Positions 25,379 to 33,776 are shown, counted from the first letter of the stretch. The stretch: DNA of 64,000 nucleotides from Paraperibacillus esterisolvens (GCF_046237625.1 NZ_CP143545.1:2356001-2420000); one strand, 5' to 3'. The notes: generated from the sequence alone by a model not told the origin. Numbers and translations: made by a program.

Positions 25379-26029
25379 TTGAATAAACGTAAAAGGAAAC
25401 GATATAGGCAGCTATTCCTGCTGCTTGCTATAATGGCCGTTTTTACCGGCCTCATGAGAATAACTGAAGAATTCAAGGCGCCCTCAGGAACTTCTTCATA
25501 TATTCAGGATTCGTTTTCCGGTGTAAAAAAATATGCTCCAGAACTGGAGCAGGAATTAAAAAAATTTAACCTGGAATCCTATACCCCTGTCTTGATCGCG
25601 CTCATGCAGCAGGAGAGCAAAGGGATGGGAAACGATCCAATGCAGTCATCAGAATCTGCCGGGCTAGCCCCTGGCAAGATTTCCACACCAAGAGAAAGCA
25701 TCATCCAGGGAGTCAGGCACTTCAATCGGATTGTCAGTTTAGGGAGGAAAAAAGGTGTAGATTTCCCGACGATAATTCAGGCCTATAATATGGGATCCGG
25801 TTATATTTCCTATGTGTCAGAAAACGGAGGCAGGCACAGCGAAGAGCTGGCAAAACGTTTTTCTGGACTTCAGGTAAAAAAGGATCCAGACCTTTATAAC
25901 TGCAGGGGTGATAAAAACAATTTCCGCTATCCCTACTGTTATGGGGACTTCACTTACAGCAGCAAGGTCTTTAAGAATCTAGATCTGATTGCACAGGACT
26001 TCCCTTTTGACAAAAAAATCATCCAATAA
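25379..26029 (+). CDS. Membrane-anchored lysozyme-like (CwlT-type) muramidase
   Basis: From a TTG at 25379-25381, with AGGAG eight bases before, the product has 216 residues. After a very basic N-terminus (NKRKRKRYRQ) comes a signal anchor (about residues 13-30), then a lysozyme-like domain with the catalytic Glu in LIALMQQESKGMG, PMQSSESAG and IQAYNMGSGYI. This is the bacterial lysozyme-like fold of CwlT and related conjugation or cell-wall muramidases, here as a single domain outside a conjugative element. An ATG seven codons earlier would leave the AGGAG unused. It probably cuts peptidoglycan outside the membrane. Confidence 0.82.
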   Translation: MNKRKRKRYRQLFLLLAIMAVFTGLMRITEEFKAPSGTSSYIQDSFSGVKKYAPELEQELKKFNLESYTPVLIALMQQESKGMGNDPMQSSESAGLAPGKISTPRESIIQGVRHFNRIVSLGRKKGVDFPTIIQAYNMGSGYISYVSENGGRHSEELAKRFSGLQVKKDPDLYNCRGDKNNFRYPYCYGDFTYSSKVFKNLDLIAQDFPFDKKIIQ

Positions 26030-26030
26030 C

Positions 26031-26393
26031 CTAAAGTGTTAAATCGGGCGCCTCCGTATCCCTTTTTATAGATCCATACAGCAAGGCCCGCAGGCCGCTG
26101 ATGCTGAAGGAACTCAGCAGTGTCAGTAAGATGGCTTTTGACCCATGAATGCCTGACAGGTCAAGGCCGATACCGAAGATGAAAAAGGTAAGGAAAAAAG
26201 CGGCAAGACAGGCGGCCAGGACTCCAGCCCGTTTTAAAATTAGATAATCAGCCACCGCTGTTAAACCAGCAGTACACAATGTACTTAATATCAGTGATGA
26301 AGTTAAACTCATATTGGTGCACAGATATAATATGAACATCAGGGGCATATAGGTTATCAGGATGCAGCCTAACGAATAAACTAATGGCTTCAT
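26031..26393 (-). CDS. DUF2512 (YndM-like) membrane protein
   Basis: The 120-residue protein has four hydrophobic segments and resembles the YndM/DUF2512 family (ADYLILKRAG motif after the second segment). AAGGAGG precedes the ATG. A second family member lies at 37840-38232. The function is unknown. Its stop is one base from the stop of the convergent lysozyme-like gene. Confidence 0.7.
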   Translation of the reverse strand: MKPLVYSLGCILITYMPLMFILYLCTNMSLTSSLILSTLCTAGLTAVADYLILKRAGVLAACLAAFFLTFFIFGIGLDLSGIHGSKAILLTLLSSFSISGLRALLYGSIKRDTEAPDLTL

Positions 26394-26419
26394 GGTGTTT
26401 CCTCCTTGGAAGCTTGATG

Positions 26420-26469
26420 AAAAATAAAAAGCTGAAACGGCTTCAATCTATGATTGAAGTCATTTCAGC
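26420..26469 (-). terminator. Terminator of the first MpsC-like gene
   Basis: GCTGAAATGACTTCAATC and GATTGAAGCCGTTTCAGC form an 18-base stem with few mismatches, followed on the - strand by TTTTTATTTTT. Confidence 0.9.
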
Positions 26470-26508
26470 TTATGGCCAGCTTTATATTCAGTCTGGACAT
26501 TACCGCTG

Positions 26509-27198
26509 TCATTTAGCTGGCCTGAGCATAAATACAATTACACTCTGATCAAGTGCAAAATTCCAATCCACAAAAATATCCGAGATATTCGTATGGAGCA
26601 AAGATTCAAAATCGGAATTGTGGAGGAATTTTTTCTCCAGGATCCGTTTGGTGGTTTTTAGGATCTTGCCGTAACCCTGGCGGATCAGTTCCTTCTCGAT
26701 TGTGACCAGAATGCCGTCGCGGATGATCAGAAGGACCCGGTCATTGATTAAGTAGGATTTCATGGATTCTGGATATTTTTGAGCTTCATGGCTGATTTCG
26801 TTAATCTTTTTGTCAATCAGCTCTTTGCCCTGGAATTCGGAATTAATCAGGCTGCTATTTTCCAGTGTTTTGGTAATACCGATGAATGCTGCAGATTTGT
26901 TCCGCATTCCCCAGTCAAAGTAGAATTCCTCGATATCAATATTTATTAAGCCTTTGACAAAAGCCTTTATTTCAGGAACAAGTCCCTGGAAGACTATTTC
27001 CCTGGTATTTTGAACCATATTTTCCCCTTCTTGCTTTAAGAGGGCGGATTCCATTGGTGATATGAAATTTCGAATATGGATGATAAAAAAAGGCGGTGCA
27101 ATCGTAACAAAAACCGATTCTGGTCCTTTACCAAAATTATCCCTTAATAGTTTTCCTACATAGCTCGATATTTCCATGTCCGGCGATTTTTTACCCAT
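26509..27198 (-). CDS. MpsC-like (DUF2294) protein, copy 1
   Basis: The 229-residue soluble protein has two related halves. The first contains RDNFGKGPESVFVTIAPPF and TREIVFQGLVPEIKAFV; the second contains INDRVLLIIRDGILVTIEKEL and DIFVDWNFALDQSV. The family (DUF2294/MpsC) is named after the third component of the staphylococcal MpsABC membrane-potential/bicarbonate system, but its biochemical role is not clear, and MpsA or MpsB homologues are not visible here. A divergent second copy follows upstream in the same direction, suggesting tandem duplication. Confidence 0.82.
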   Translation of the reverse strand: MGKKSPDMEISSYVGKLLRDNFGKGPESVFVTIAPPFFIIHIRNFISPMESALLKQEGENMVQNTREIVFQGLVPEIKAFVKGLINIDIEEFYFDWGMRNKSAAFIGITKTLENSSLINSEFQGKELIDKKINEISHEAQKYPESMKSYLINDRVLLIIRDGILVTIEKELIRQGYGKILKTTKRILEKKFLHNSDFESLLHTNISDIFVDWNFALDQSVIVFMLRPAK

Positions 27199-27297
27199 AA
27201 GAAGTCCCTTCCCTAAGCAGGAGCTTTCATTTCTTCTGCCCGTAATGCAAGAATATATATTAGTCTATTTTTCCCCTGCGTTTTTTTTATAAACCTC

Positions 27298-28020
27298 TCA
27301 TTGCCCTTCAACGGTGTTATTTCTTCTGGCATGAAGAATGATTAATACCATGCTGATATCCTTTGAAAAATCCCAGTCCACAAAGATATCATCCATCCTT
27401 TGATTCAAGATGGACTCAAAATTAAAGGCATAATTGAACAGGACCGTGCGTTCAAGATTTTTTTTCGTATAGCGCAGGTTTTCTTTCATATCGGTTTCCA
27501 TCAATTCACGTTCAAGCATGGTAAGTACACCGATTCGTTTAATCAGCAGGATTCTCTGATTCAGTTTAACCGACTCAATTGCAATTGGCCTTTTCTGTAT
27601 CCTTTCACTAAGGGATGCCATCAGTTCTTCGGCCCCCCTCTTTCCCTCGTATTCCTGTCCTCCCAAAAAGAGACTTCCATCTTCTGAAAACTTGCCAAGT
27701 ATCATTCCTGACCTGTTTTCCAGATTCCAGTCATAATAGAAGGCCTCAATCTTCACTCCTGCCTCGGTTTCAAATTGCTCACTGATTTCAGGCAGCAGTT
27801 TTTGGATGATGATATCCCTTGTTTGATGGACGACCCTTTCCTCATGCTGATCGAGCAGGGCCTTTTCAAGCGGTGAAAGGAAATTCCCGAGGTATATGGA
27901 TACGTATGCTTCATTTACTGTGACATACACAGATTCCGGCCCTTTCCCAAATTGTGTCCGAAACAGCCTTCCTATAAAGCTGCCAAATTCTTTCTGGATG
28001 TTTCTAGAAATATCTTTCAT
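27298..28020 (-). CDS. MpsC-like (DUF2294) protein, copy 2
   Basis: From the ATG at 28018-28020, preceded by GGAGG at five bases, the product has 240 residues. It shares with copy 1 the segments RTQFGKGPESVYVTV, TRDIIIQKLLPEI, LNQRILLIKRIGVLTMLEREL and DDIFVDWDFSKDIS, so it is a paralogue. No membrane segment or signal peptide is seen. The open frame continues upstream through the leader hairpin but without a ribosome binding site. The position of an intrinsic terminator directly before the ribosome binding site suggests that this gene is controlled by attenuation or sits just behind another transcript's end. Confidence 0.82.
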   Translation of the reverse strand: MKDISRNIQKEFGSFIGRLFRTQFGKGPESVYVTVNEAYVSIYLGNFLSPLEKALLDQHEERVVHQTRDIIIQKLLPEISEQFETEAGVKIEAFYYDWNLENRSGMILGKFSEDGSLFLGGQEYEGKRGAEELMASLSERIQKRPIAIESVKLNQRILLIKRIGVLTMLERELMETDMKENLRYTKKNLERTVLFNYAFNFESILNQRMDDIFVDWDFSKDISMVLIILHARRNNTVEGQ

Positions 28021-28039
28021 TCCGGCCTCCATTCCAATA

Positions 28040-28092
28040 AAAACAAAAAAAGCCAAATAAAAGGCACACTTGCTCCACCTTCTATTTGGCTT
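28040..28092 (-). terminator. Intrinsic terminator just before the ribosome binding site of MpsC-like copy 2
   Basis: On the - strand AGCCAAATA and AAGG pair with CCTT and TATTTGGCT to make a long stem (arms 28083-28091 with 28051-28059, and 28078-28081 with 28061-28064). TTTTTTTGTTTT follows. Only about ten bases separate the T-run from GGAGG. It could terminate the gene at 28270, 180 bases upstream, or act as an attenuator. Confidence 0.8.
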
Positions 28093-28269
28093 AAGACATA
28101 GCTCTATTGTCCAGTTCATTTCCGCCATATTCAATAAATCACTGTTGTATTCATGTATGTATTTAATCAAATAAGACTTTACATTCCTTTGAAATCTTTC
28201 TATCCAATACAGTATTATAAAACGAATAACAGCTTTTAGAAAGCATTTTTTTATTTTTGGCTTTAAATT

Positions 28270-28947
28270 TCATGGTCCTGGTACAGAATCTTTCAAATGC
28301 TCTATCTGTTCAGAGCTATAAATGATGACTCCACTGCTCTCTTTCTGTGCTGCAAGATACATGGCCTTTGCCACAGTACTGCCTTTTATCGCCCTGAACT
28401 TCCTGAGCGGGCCCTGGAACAGGAAACGGAGGCCGGTTGAAACTGCTGCTGCCGCACGCTCCCCAAGCCTGAATTCACTTCGGTTTCCAAGCAGCAGGGA
28501 CGGGCGGAATATGGATAAGGAGGGAAAGCCAATTATCAGCAGCTGCTGTTCGAGTTCCCCTTTCATCCGGGAATACCAGATGGGTGAATCAGGATCGGCA
28601 TTCATGGAGCTTACGACCAGAAATCTTTTAGCTCCTTCCTCTCTTGTTACTCTTGCAAGTTCTGCTGGATACCCTACGTCAATTCTGAACATGGCCTCCC
28701 GCGACCCTGCCTTTTTCATGGTAGTTCCAAGGCAGCAATATACATCATCAGCCTTTAGAAGCATGCGGTTTTCATCCAGTTTTTCAAGATCCATGATCAC
28801 TTCTTCCAGTTTAGGGTGCGATATATTCAAGGGTCTTCGGCCAACTGTAATGACTTTATCATATTCCCCTGCATCGAGAAGCACGTGAAGCAAGTGATTT
28901 CCGATTAAACCGGTTGCCCCCGCCAGCAAAGCTGTCTTTTTTTCCAT
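28270..28947 (-). CDS. NAD(P)-binding short-chain reductase-like protein (TIP30/HTATIP2 type)
   Basis: The 225-residue protein starts MEKKTALLAGATGLIGNHLL, an NAD(P)-binding Rossmann motif, and has VYCCLGTTMKKAGSREAM, FLVVSSMNADPDSPIWYSRMKGELE (the YxxxK pair typical of extended short-chain dehydrogenases) and FRPSLLLGNR. This pattern marks atypical SDR proteins related to eukaryotic TIP30. The substrate is unknown. I chose the ATG at 28945-28947 because AGGAAGTG stands five bases before it. It is probably cytosolic and monocistronic. Confidence 0.8.
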   Translation of the reverse strand: MEKKTALLAGATGLIGNHLLHVLLDAGEYDKVITVGRRPLNISHPKLEEVIMDLEKLDENRMLLKADDVYCCLGTTMKKAGSREAMFRIDVGYPAELARVTREEGAKRFLVVSSMNADPDSPIWYSRMKGELEQQLLIIGFPSLSIFRPSLLLGNRSEFRLGERAAAAVSTGLRFLFQGPLRKFRAIKGSTVAKAMYLAAQKESSGVIIYSSEQIEHLKDSVPGP

Positions 28948-29050
28948 CCAGACACTTCCTTTATGTAATTTATACAAAATTCTATTCGGCTTATCTATTT
29001 AAAGAGCCGGCATATACCGTGTTCCTGCACATTATCTGATTAATGGAGAT

Positions 29051-29076
29051 ATAACAGATGGCATAGTGACTGTTAT
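29051..29076. other. Hairpin bordering repeat copy D
   Basis: ATAACAG (29051-29057) pairs with CTGTTAT (29070-29076). It occupies the same place relative to copy D as the terminator stems beside copies A, B and C, but without a clear T-run. Confidence 0.45.
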
Positions 29077-29080
29077 TGCT

Positions 29081-29247
29081 TGAAAAGGTGCGGAGCTGCA
29101 TTTTTCATGTGGCTTCCTGCAGATTGGTATCAATATTATCTATCTTTCTGGCAATCCTGGTGTTCCATACTCCGCTCCACCGCCTTATGAGGCTTGTCCT
29201 GCTCTTGTCCAGTTCTTTTCCATGCATGGGCTGCGAGGAGAAAACTC
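29081..29247 (-). repeat. Dispersed intergenic repeat, copy D
   Basis: Read on the - strand it begins TTTTCTCCTCGCAGCCCATG, continues with CATGGAAAAGAACTGGAC, AGAGCAGGAC, ATAAGGCGG, CTGCAGGAAGC and ends GCAGCTCCGCACCTTTTC. These blocks appear in the same order in copies A and B. Confidence 0.72.
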
Positions 29248-29384
29248 ATATTTGTTTTTCTGATAGTATGCCAGCTCCGTATTTTCTTTTTATTTACGGT
29301 TTTACTTGTAATAAGTTTCAGATTCAATGGCAGCCATTTTAGTCCTCAAGCCGCAGAGACTATATAATTTTGGGGAAAACCAAA

Positions 29385-29410
29385 CAAAAAAGCCCGGAAG
29401 AAATCCGGAC
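29385..29410 (-). terminator. Terminator of the 41-residue gene
   Basis: On the - strand GTCCGGA pairs with TCCGGGC (one G-U pair), followed by TTTTTTG. Confidence 0.7.
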
Positions 29411-29458
29411 CCCATATACCTTGTATAGATTAAAAACTGTTAGGATGTTAATATCTGG

Positions 29459-29584
29459 TTACTTTATTTCCATCATATGAAGAATTACGTTCGGCTCCTG
29501 ACTTTTCTCATTCCTGATTTTCTTAAATTCCTTCTGAAGGAAACGTTCAATTTCTTTACGTCTGCGGCCAGCTTTTCTACCCAT
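29459..29584 (-). CDS. Very small basic protein, 41 residues
   Basis: AAGGAGTGG lies five bases before an ATG at 29582-29584 opening a 41-codon frame: MGRKAGRRRKEIERFLQKEF, then KKIRNEKSQEPNVILHMMEI and K. It is strongly basic, probably helical, and ends shortly before an intrinsic terminator, so start signal, frame and terminator agree. I do not recognise a family. Basic peptides of this size in Bacillus are often nucleic-acid or membrane-surface binders, but nothing here proves it. Confidence 0.65.
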   Translation of the reverse strand: MGRKAGRRRKEIERFLQKEFKKIRNEKSQEPNVILHMMEIK

Positions 29585-29623
29585 CTCGGCCACTCCTTTC
29601 TTAGGAAAAGATATAATTGAATC

Positions 29624-29785
29624 TCACAAAACGGTCAGTAAGGATTGAATGCCAGCTAATGAATTGTTCAGCTTCTTCAATATAAAATGTTTGGATTTTT
29701 CCCGGCAGGTTATACAGCGGTAATCCACCGGCCATGCAGACATCCTGGCGCAGCAAATCAGGCAATATTCTTTTACAGAAATCAT
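29624..29785 (-). CDS. Possible small zinc-ribbon-like protein
   Basis: A frame starting MISVKEYCLICCARMSAWPV has two CxxC pairs (CLIC and CITC, eleven residues between) and a basic helical tail, which could bind one zinc ion. The start signal is weak (GCAGGG touches the ATG; a TTG nine codons earlier is possible). It lies just upstream of the 41-residue gene in the same direction. Low certainty. Confidence 0.38.
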   Translation of the reverse strand: MISVKEYCLICCARMSAWPVDYRCITCREKSKHFILKKLNNSLAGIQSLLTVL

Positions 29786-29950
29786 CCCTGCAGTTACTTG
29801 ATGATACCTCAAGAATACAGGCTTGCGGCTTTTATGACAACGTCCTGAAATCCCCTTATAAGGTGCTCAAGGGGATATGATGCTGCTAAAACTCAAAATA
29901 GCGCGGTCTGCCTCCCATTTACTCTGAATTTTGAAAAAAATCATGCATGA

Positions 29951-30720
29951 TCAGTTCGTACTATCCAGCCTTGTGAAAATCACAACCGCGTCCCTCAGGA
30001 ACTCGGCAGTTCCTGCCTCTGCCGAATCATAATAAGTTTTAAACCGATCATCATCCACATACATCTGGGCAAGGCCTGCATGAGCCTCTCTGCTGTAGGA
30101 GCCCCAATAGAAACTTAGCCACTGTTTATGGAGTGCTGCCGCTTCCTGTGCAGGCTGTCCTCCAGGATCACCAGTTTTCATTGCAATTTTAAGCTTAGAC
30201 AGCATGTCTGCTTCAACTTCCGCTGCCTCCTGAAACTCTTCCTGAGTTTTATTCTTAAGTTTTTGGTTCGATTCTTCTACAGCCTTCACTCCATATTTCT
30301 TTCTTATTTCCGCTCCATATTTCTTCTCGTTTTCGCCGATCAATGTCTGTTTGAAGCCTTCGAACTTTTCTTCATCCATCATCTCTTCCCAGCCTTCTTT
30401 CTTCAAAATAGTCTTTTCTACATTATTGATCAACAAATCCAGCTGTCTCCTTTTCTCGAGAAGCTGATCCCGATGCTGCCGGAGCGCCGCATTCCATCAA
30501 ATTCGGGGTCACTCAGTATTTCTTTGATTTTCTCCAGCCCTACGCCGAGCTCTCTGTAAAACAGTATCTGCTGCAGTCTGTCAATTTCGGCAGATCCATA
30601 AATACGATATCCAGAATTGGACAGCCTAGCCGGCTTCAGAATGCCGATTTCGTCATAATATCTGAGCGTCCTTGAACTAATGCCGGCCAAAACAGCAAGC
30701 TTTTGAATGGAATATTCCAA
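29951..30720 (-). pseudogene. mta: Mta-like MerR/TipAS regulator, frameshifted
   Basis: The N-terminal part reads as a MerR helix-turn-helix close to Mta of B. subtilis (SIQKLAVLAGISSRTLRYYD, LQQILFYRELGVGLEKIKEI, LSDPEFDGM). At 30485-30492 the frame is lost: after ATG-CG the expected ALRQHRDQLLEKRRQLDLLI continues in the next frame, joining INNVEKTI and the C-terminal TipAS drug-binding domain (EKFEGFKQTLIGENEKKYG onward). A single missing base explains it. Either the gene is inactive, or the base was miscalled, since both halves look otherwise intact. Mta activates multidrug efflux genes on binding drugs; none is adjacent here. Confidence 0.85.
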
Positions 30721-30743
30721 CCCTCATCCTCCTTTCTTTTTTT

Positions 30744-30774
30744 AATCTACACCTTAACGCAGCGTAAAGGTCAA
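30744..30774 (-). promoter_or_regulatory. MerR-type promoter of the mta-like gene
   Basis: On the - strand TTGACC (30769-30774) and TAGATT (30744-30749) are separated by 19 bases. The spacer holds a dyad, ACCTTAACG (30751-30759) against CGTAAAGGT (30763-30771). An overlong spacer with a central dyad is the hallmark of promoters untwisted by MerR-family activators, implying autoregulation. Confidence 0.82.
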
Positions 30775-30993
30775 TGGCCTCTTACCTGTATTTTGATGCC
30801 TTGATTCTCTTTTAAAAACTTCTTTTACCTGCAACAAAAAAAGAGGGCAGATACTCCCTCCTTGTCATTATTTGCTCAATATATAATATTAGCTTAAGTA
30901 TTTCCCTCACAGATATTCCTTGCTGCAAAGTCTTTTGCCTCTATGATGTGTTATCCCGAAAAGTGATCTGATAGGACATCCCTATTTGCTTCG

Positions 30994-31464
30994 CTACCCG
31001 CCAGCTGTATATTCCCGGAATGAGAAACAAAATAGCTTACGCTGAATCCTGCCTTTGTCACCAATGAGTTTATACCAGCTCTGTCCTATATAGAAGGGAT
31101 TGGTCAGCATTTTCTCTACAATATGGCTGATTTTAAGTTCGCTTTCCTCCAGGCTTAATTTATCTTTGATTGATAGAGCCATGACAAAATAAGATTTTTC
31201 CTTATCCAGCTCCAGCAGCTGCAGGTATAATGTTTCCCTCTGCCTCAAATTAAAATCATCGAGAACGGTTTGTATGCCTTTTTCCGGAATCACTTCGTAT
31301 TTCCCTGCATCTGACCATTTAGTAACCAGGGCATCATACAAAGACAGGGTAAGGATATAATGGGAGGCATAATCTGCCGGATTAAATTGTTTTGCTAATG
31401 TTTTCTTTTCTTCTTCTGGAATTACAATGAATTGGCTATAGTCCGCGAAAAATTTCCCAGTCAA
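30994..31464 (-). CDS. Hypothetical protein of 156 residues
   Basis: The frame starts at a TTG (31462-31464) with GAGGG eight bases upstream. The product (TGKFFADYSQFIVIPEEEKK to SFREYTAGG) is soluble, mixed alpha/beta in composition, with a charged middle part (LELDKEKSYFVMALSIKDKL) and no cysteine motif or signal peptide. No family is recognised. It is isolated: no gene runs in the same direction within 450 bases on the upstream side except the phospholipase-like gene. Confidence 0.6.
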   Translation of the reverse strand: MTGKFFADYSQFIVIPEEEKKTLAKQFNPADYASHYILTLSLYDALVTKWSDAGKYEVIPEKGIQTVLDDFNLRQRETLYLQLLELDKEKSYFVMALSIKDKLSLEESELKISHIVEKMLTNPFYIGQSWYKLIGDKGRIQRKLFCFSFREYTAGG

Positions 31465-31611
31465 ATCTTATACCCTCTTTCATCTGCAATCTTAGTTTGT
31501 ACAATATCAGCTCATATTGATGAATTCATATTATTTTAGTTCGATAATTTTTTCATAAAACCTGCTGCAAATTAACGATTAGCTAAAAAACTGTGGTTTT
31601 TTGCATTTTTT

Positions 31612-31884
31612 TCACTTACAGAATAATGTTTTAAGTTTCATAAAATTGTACATGAGGGATGCTTTGCGCCCCTTGTCACTATACTGATTCCTCTTTGTTT
31701 CCAAGCATCTTATGAAGGCCTTGTCACATTCACACCGCGGCCTGCCCCGGCTTATGCATAAATCATGTTTGTAACAGCAGCCATCCACATCATTGATTGG
31801 TGCTCCCGGCCCGCTGCAGCCGGGACCGCACCAGCGGTATCCCGGAAACAGGCACAGGCCGCGTGTTTTTTTATTTTTAGTCAT
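31612..31884 (-). CDS. Phospholipase A2-like small cysteine-rich protein
   Basis: From the ATG at 31882-31884 (GGGAG eight bases upstream) the product has 90 residues. It contains a calcium-loop-like YRWCGPGCSGPGAPINDVDG followed by CCYKHDLCI, the His-Asp active-site helix of the phospholipase A2 superfamily. Two further cysteines (CECDKAF) and CLETKR complete a disulphide-like pattern. Related short proteins occur in bacilli and in parvovirus VP1. No signal peptide is seen, so where it acts is unclear; a spore or lysis-released role is possible. Catalysis is predicted only from the HD pair. Confidence 0.78.
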   Translation of the reverse strand: MTKNKKTRGLCLFPGYRWCGPGCSGPGAPINDVDGCCYKHDLCISRGRPRCECDKAFIRCLETKRNQYSDKGRKASLMYNFMKLKTLFCK

Positions 31885-32112
31885 CCCTGCATCTCCCATC
31901 GGCTTTTTTATAAACTATGAAGATAAATGGGAAATGACAGGGACAAAGTTCCTAAACACCTGGAAGCACATATAACAGGCGGAAAGTCCGCTTACATCAA
32001 AGGACGTCTTTTGTCGCAAATCATAAGAAAATGTCTATATGATTTTATACTAATTGCGAATTGAATAATTTAAAATTAATGGTAATCGTTCTGTGAGAGG
32101 TTGAAATCAAAA

Positions 32113-32265
32113 ATGAATGAACTACTGGATAGAATCAATTCCATGCAGCAGGAAATGCTCTCCATTGCAGCTGAGACAGGCCTGAACAGCCAGGAAACCA
32201 TTGACTTCAGCCAGAAACTGGATGAGTTAATTATAGAGTACCAAAGAGAAATATTTAATAATTAA
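32113..32265 (+). CDS. Spo0E-like aspartyl-phosphate phosphatase
   Basis: This 50-residue protein (MNELLDRINSMQQEMLSIAA, then ETGLNSQETIDFSQKLDELI and IEYQREIFNN) has the two-helix layout and the SQKLD signature of the Spo0E family. Members remove phosphate from Spo0A~P and so delay sporulation. GAGAGGTTG precedes the ATG and a bidirectional terminator follows. Its target is assumed from the family; bacilli often carry several paralogues with different timing. Confidence 0.88.
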   Translation: MNELLDRINSMQQEMLSIAAETGLNSQETIDFSQKLDELIIEYQREIFNN

Positions 32266-32290
32266 ATAGGACTATTATTCTATATAAAAT

Positions 32291-32336
32291 AAAAGGGCCG
32301 CTCCTGGGAGTAATCCTTCTCCAGGGGGCCCTTTGA
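32291..32336. terminator. Bidirectional terminator between spo0E-like and aminotransferase genes
   Basis: AAAGGGCC (32292-32299) pairs with GGCCCTTT (32327-32334); the inner CCTGGGAG/TTCTCCAGG extends the stem. Confidence 0.8.
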
Positions 32337-32349
32337 CTCTTTCTGATAT

Positions 32350-33588
32350 TCAGCCTTTCAATGCAGAGACCGCATTTATTAATCTTAATGCCTCATCTTT
32401 TGTATTATATGGGGCTAATCCTGCACGGATCCATCCGCCTGATGTGCTCACCCCTGTTCTTTTTCCAAGTGTGGAAGCATAAAAATCGCCGCTCGCCAGA
32501 AACAGAGAATGCTGCTCTGCCAAAATAGAACATACTTCTTCCGGCTCAAAGCCCTTCACCTTAAAGGCAATCGTCGGTGTTTTTGGAATATCATCAGCCG
32601 CCTGATAGAGAACAATGTGCGGCATACTGCCTAATTCGCTGCGGATCAAGTCCTGAAGCATGTCTTCATATTCCCCGGCTGCCCTGAGTCCTGAAACAAT
32701 CCTCTCCCTCCTTGATTCCCCGCTGCCAAGCTTTTCAAAAAAGCCTATGGCCGGTTCAATTCCTGCAAGGCCTTCATGATTTTGTGTTCCCGTTTCCAGT
32801 TTGTCTGGATAATAGGCAGGAGAAGGCTGGAGCTTGTATGGCTTCAACTCTGAAAAAACTTCTTCCTTAACGGCAGCAATGCCTATATGCGGGCCAAAGA
32901 ACTTGTACGCCGAACAAAGAAGGATATCCGCACCCAGTTTATCCCGGTCAATCGGAATATGCGGAGCGGCATGAACTGCATCCATGGCTACCAGTGCACC
33001 TGCTTCTTTTGCTCTTTTTACAATTCCCTCTGTTCTGACAATGGTCCCGACCGCATTGGAGGCAAGGCCAACAGCCACAAGCACTGTTTTCTCATTAATG
33101 ATCTCATCTATATCATCCAGTGACAAAGTCAGTGCATCCGCATCCGCTTTTATCCATCGAACCGTCATCCCTCTGTCTTCTGCTATTTGCAGCCATGGGT
33201 CAATATTGGCATGATGATCCATTTCTGTAACGACGATTTCATCGCCGGGTCCCCAGGAACGGCCAAGTGCCCTGGATATGGAGAGCGTAAGGGTGGTCAT
33301 GTTGGCACCGAAGGCAATTTCCTCAGGCTTTGTGTTCAGGAAGTCTGCCGCAGCACTTCTGGCCTCTCTGATAATTTCTTCTGTTTCCCGGCTTGAAGGA
33401 AATCTGCCATGCAGGTTGGCGCCCCCTCTCTCCATATAACCTGCGATGGCCTTAATGGAGCTTTGGACTGTCTGTGATCCTCCGGGACCATCCAGATAGG
33501 CAGCGGGTTTTCCATTATAAACTCTGCCCAGGGCTGGAAATTGTTCTCTCACAGCCTCAATTGGAAAAACAAGTGTGTTCTGTTTCAT
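32350..33588 (-). CDS. Class V aminotransferase, cysteine-desulfurase-like
   Basis: The 412-residue PLP enzyme shows YLDGPGGSQTVQ at the start, TEMDHHANIDPW (PLP-stacking His), DAVHAAPHIPID and the Schiff-base Lys in LLCSAYKFFGPHIG. It fits the cysteine desulfurase-like subgroup of class V proteins whose members usually lack IscS or SufS partners. The exact reaction is unknown; no iron-sulphur assembly or thiolation genes adjoin it. GGAGGAGG lies before the ATG. Cytosolic and monocistronic. Confidence 0.85.
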   Translation of the reverse strand: MKQNTLVFPIEAVREQFPALGRVYNGKPAAYLDGPGGSQTVQSSIKAIAGYMERGGANLHGRFPSSRETEEIIREARSAAADFLNTKPEEIAFGANMTTLTLSISRALGRSWGPGDEIVVTEMDHHANIDPWLQIAEDRGMTVRWIKADADALTLSLDDIDEIINEKTVLVAVGLASNAVGTIVRTEGIVKRAKEAGALVAMDAVHAAPHIPIDRDKLGADILLCSAYKFFGPHIGIAAVKEEVFSELKPYKLQPSPAYYPDKLETGTQNHEGLAGIEPAIGFFEKLGSGESRRERIVSGLRAAGEYEDMLQDLIRSELGSMPHIVLYQAADDIPKTPTIAFKVKGFEPEEVCSILAEQHSLFLASGDFYASTLGKRTGVSTSGGWIRAGLAPYNTKDEALRLINAVSALKG

Positions 33589-33776
33589 GTGATACTCCTC
33601 CTCCGAATTTAGTCATAATTACTATTTAAACAGGCATGTTCATAATCCCTTCTGAATCCATGTTTTTTATCCAAACTGAGTATGCAATTTGTTATCCAAA
33701 ACCCTTATATAATATAATTACCGAACAAGACATACTTGTTTTTTGAGCCGTAATTCAGTGTTGGGAGGAAATAGGC

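Noticed and set aside
25379..26029. Conjugative element suggested by the CwlT-like lysozyme domain
   Set aside because: No conjugation or mobilisation genes are adjacent; single-domain lysozyme-like proteins also occur as housekeeping genes.
29081..29247. 39-codon peptide inside repeat copy D
   Set aside because: The frame is not kept in copies A and B, so the repeat is not coding.
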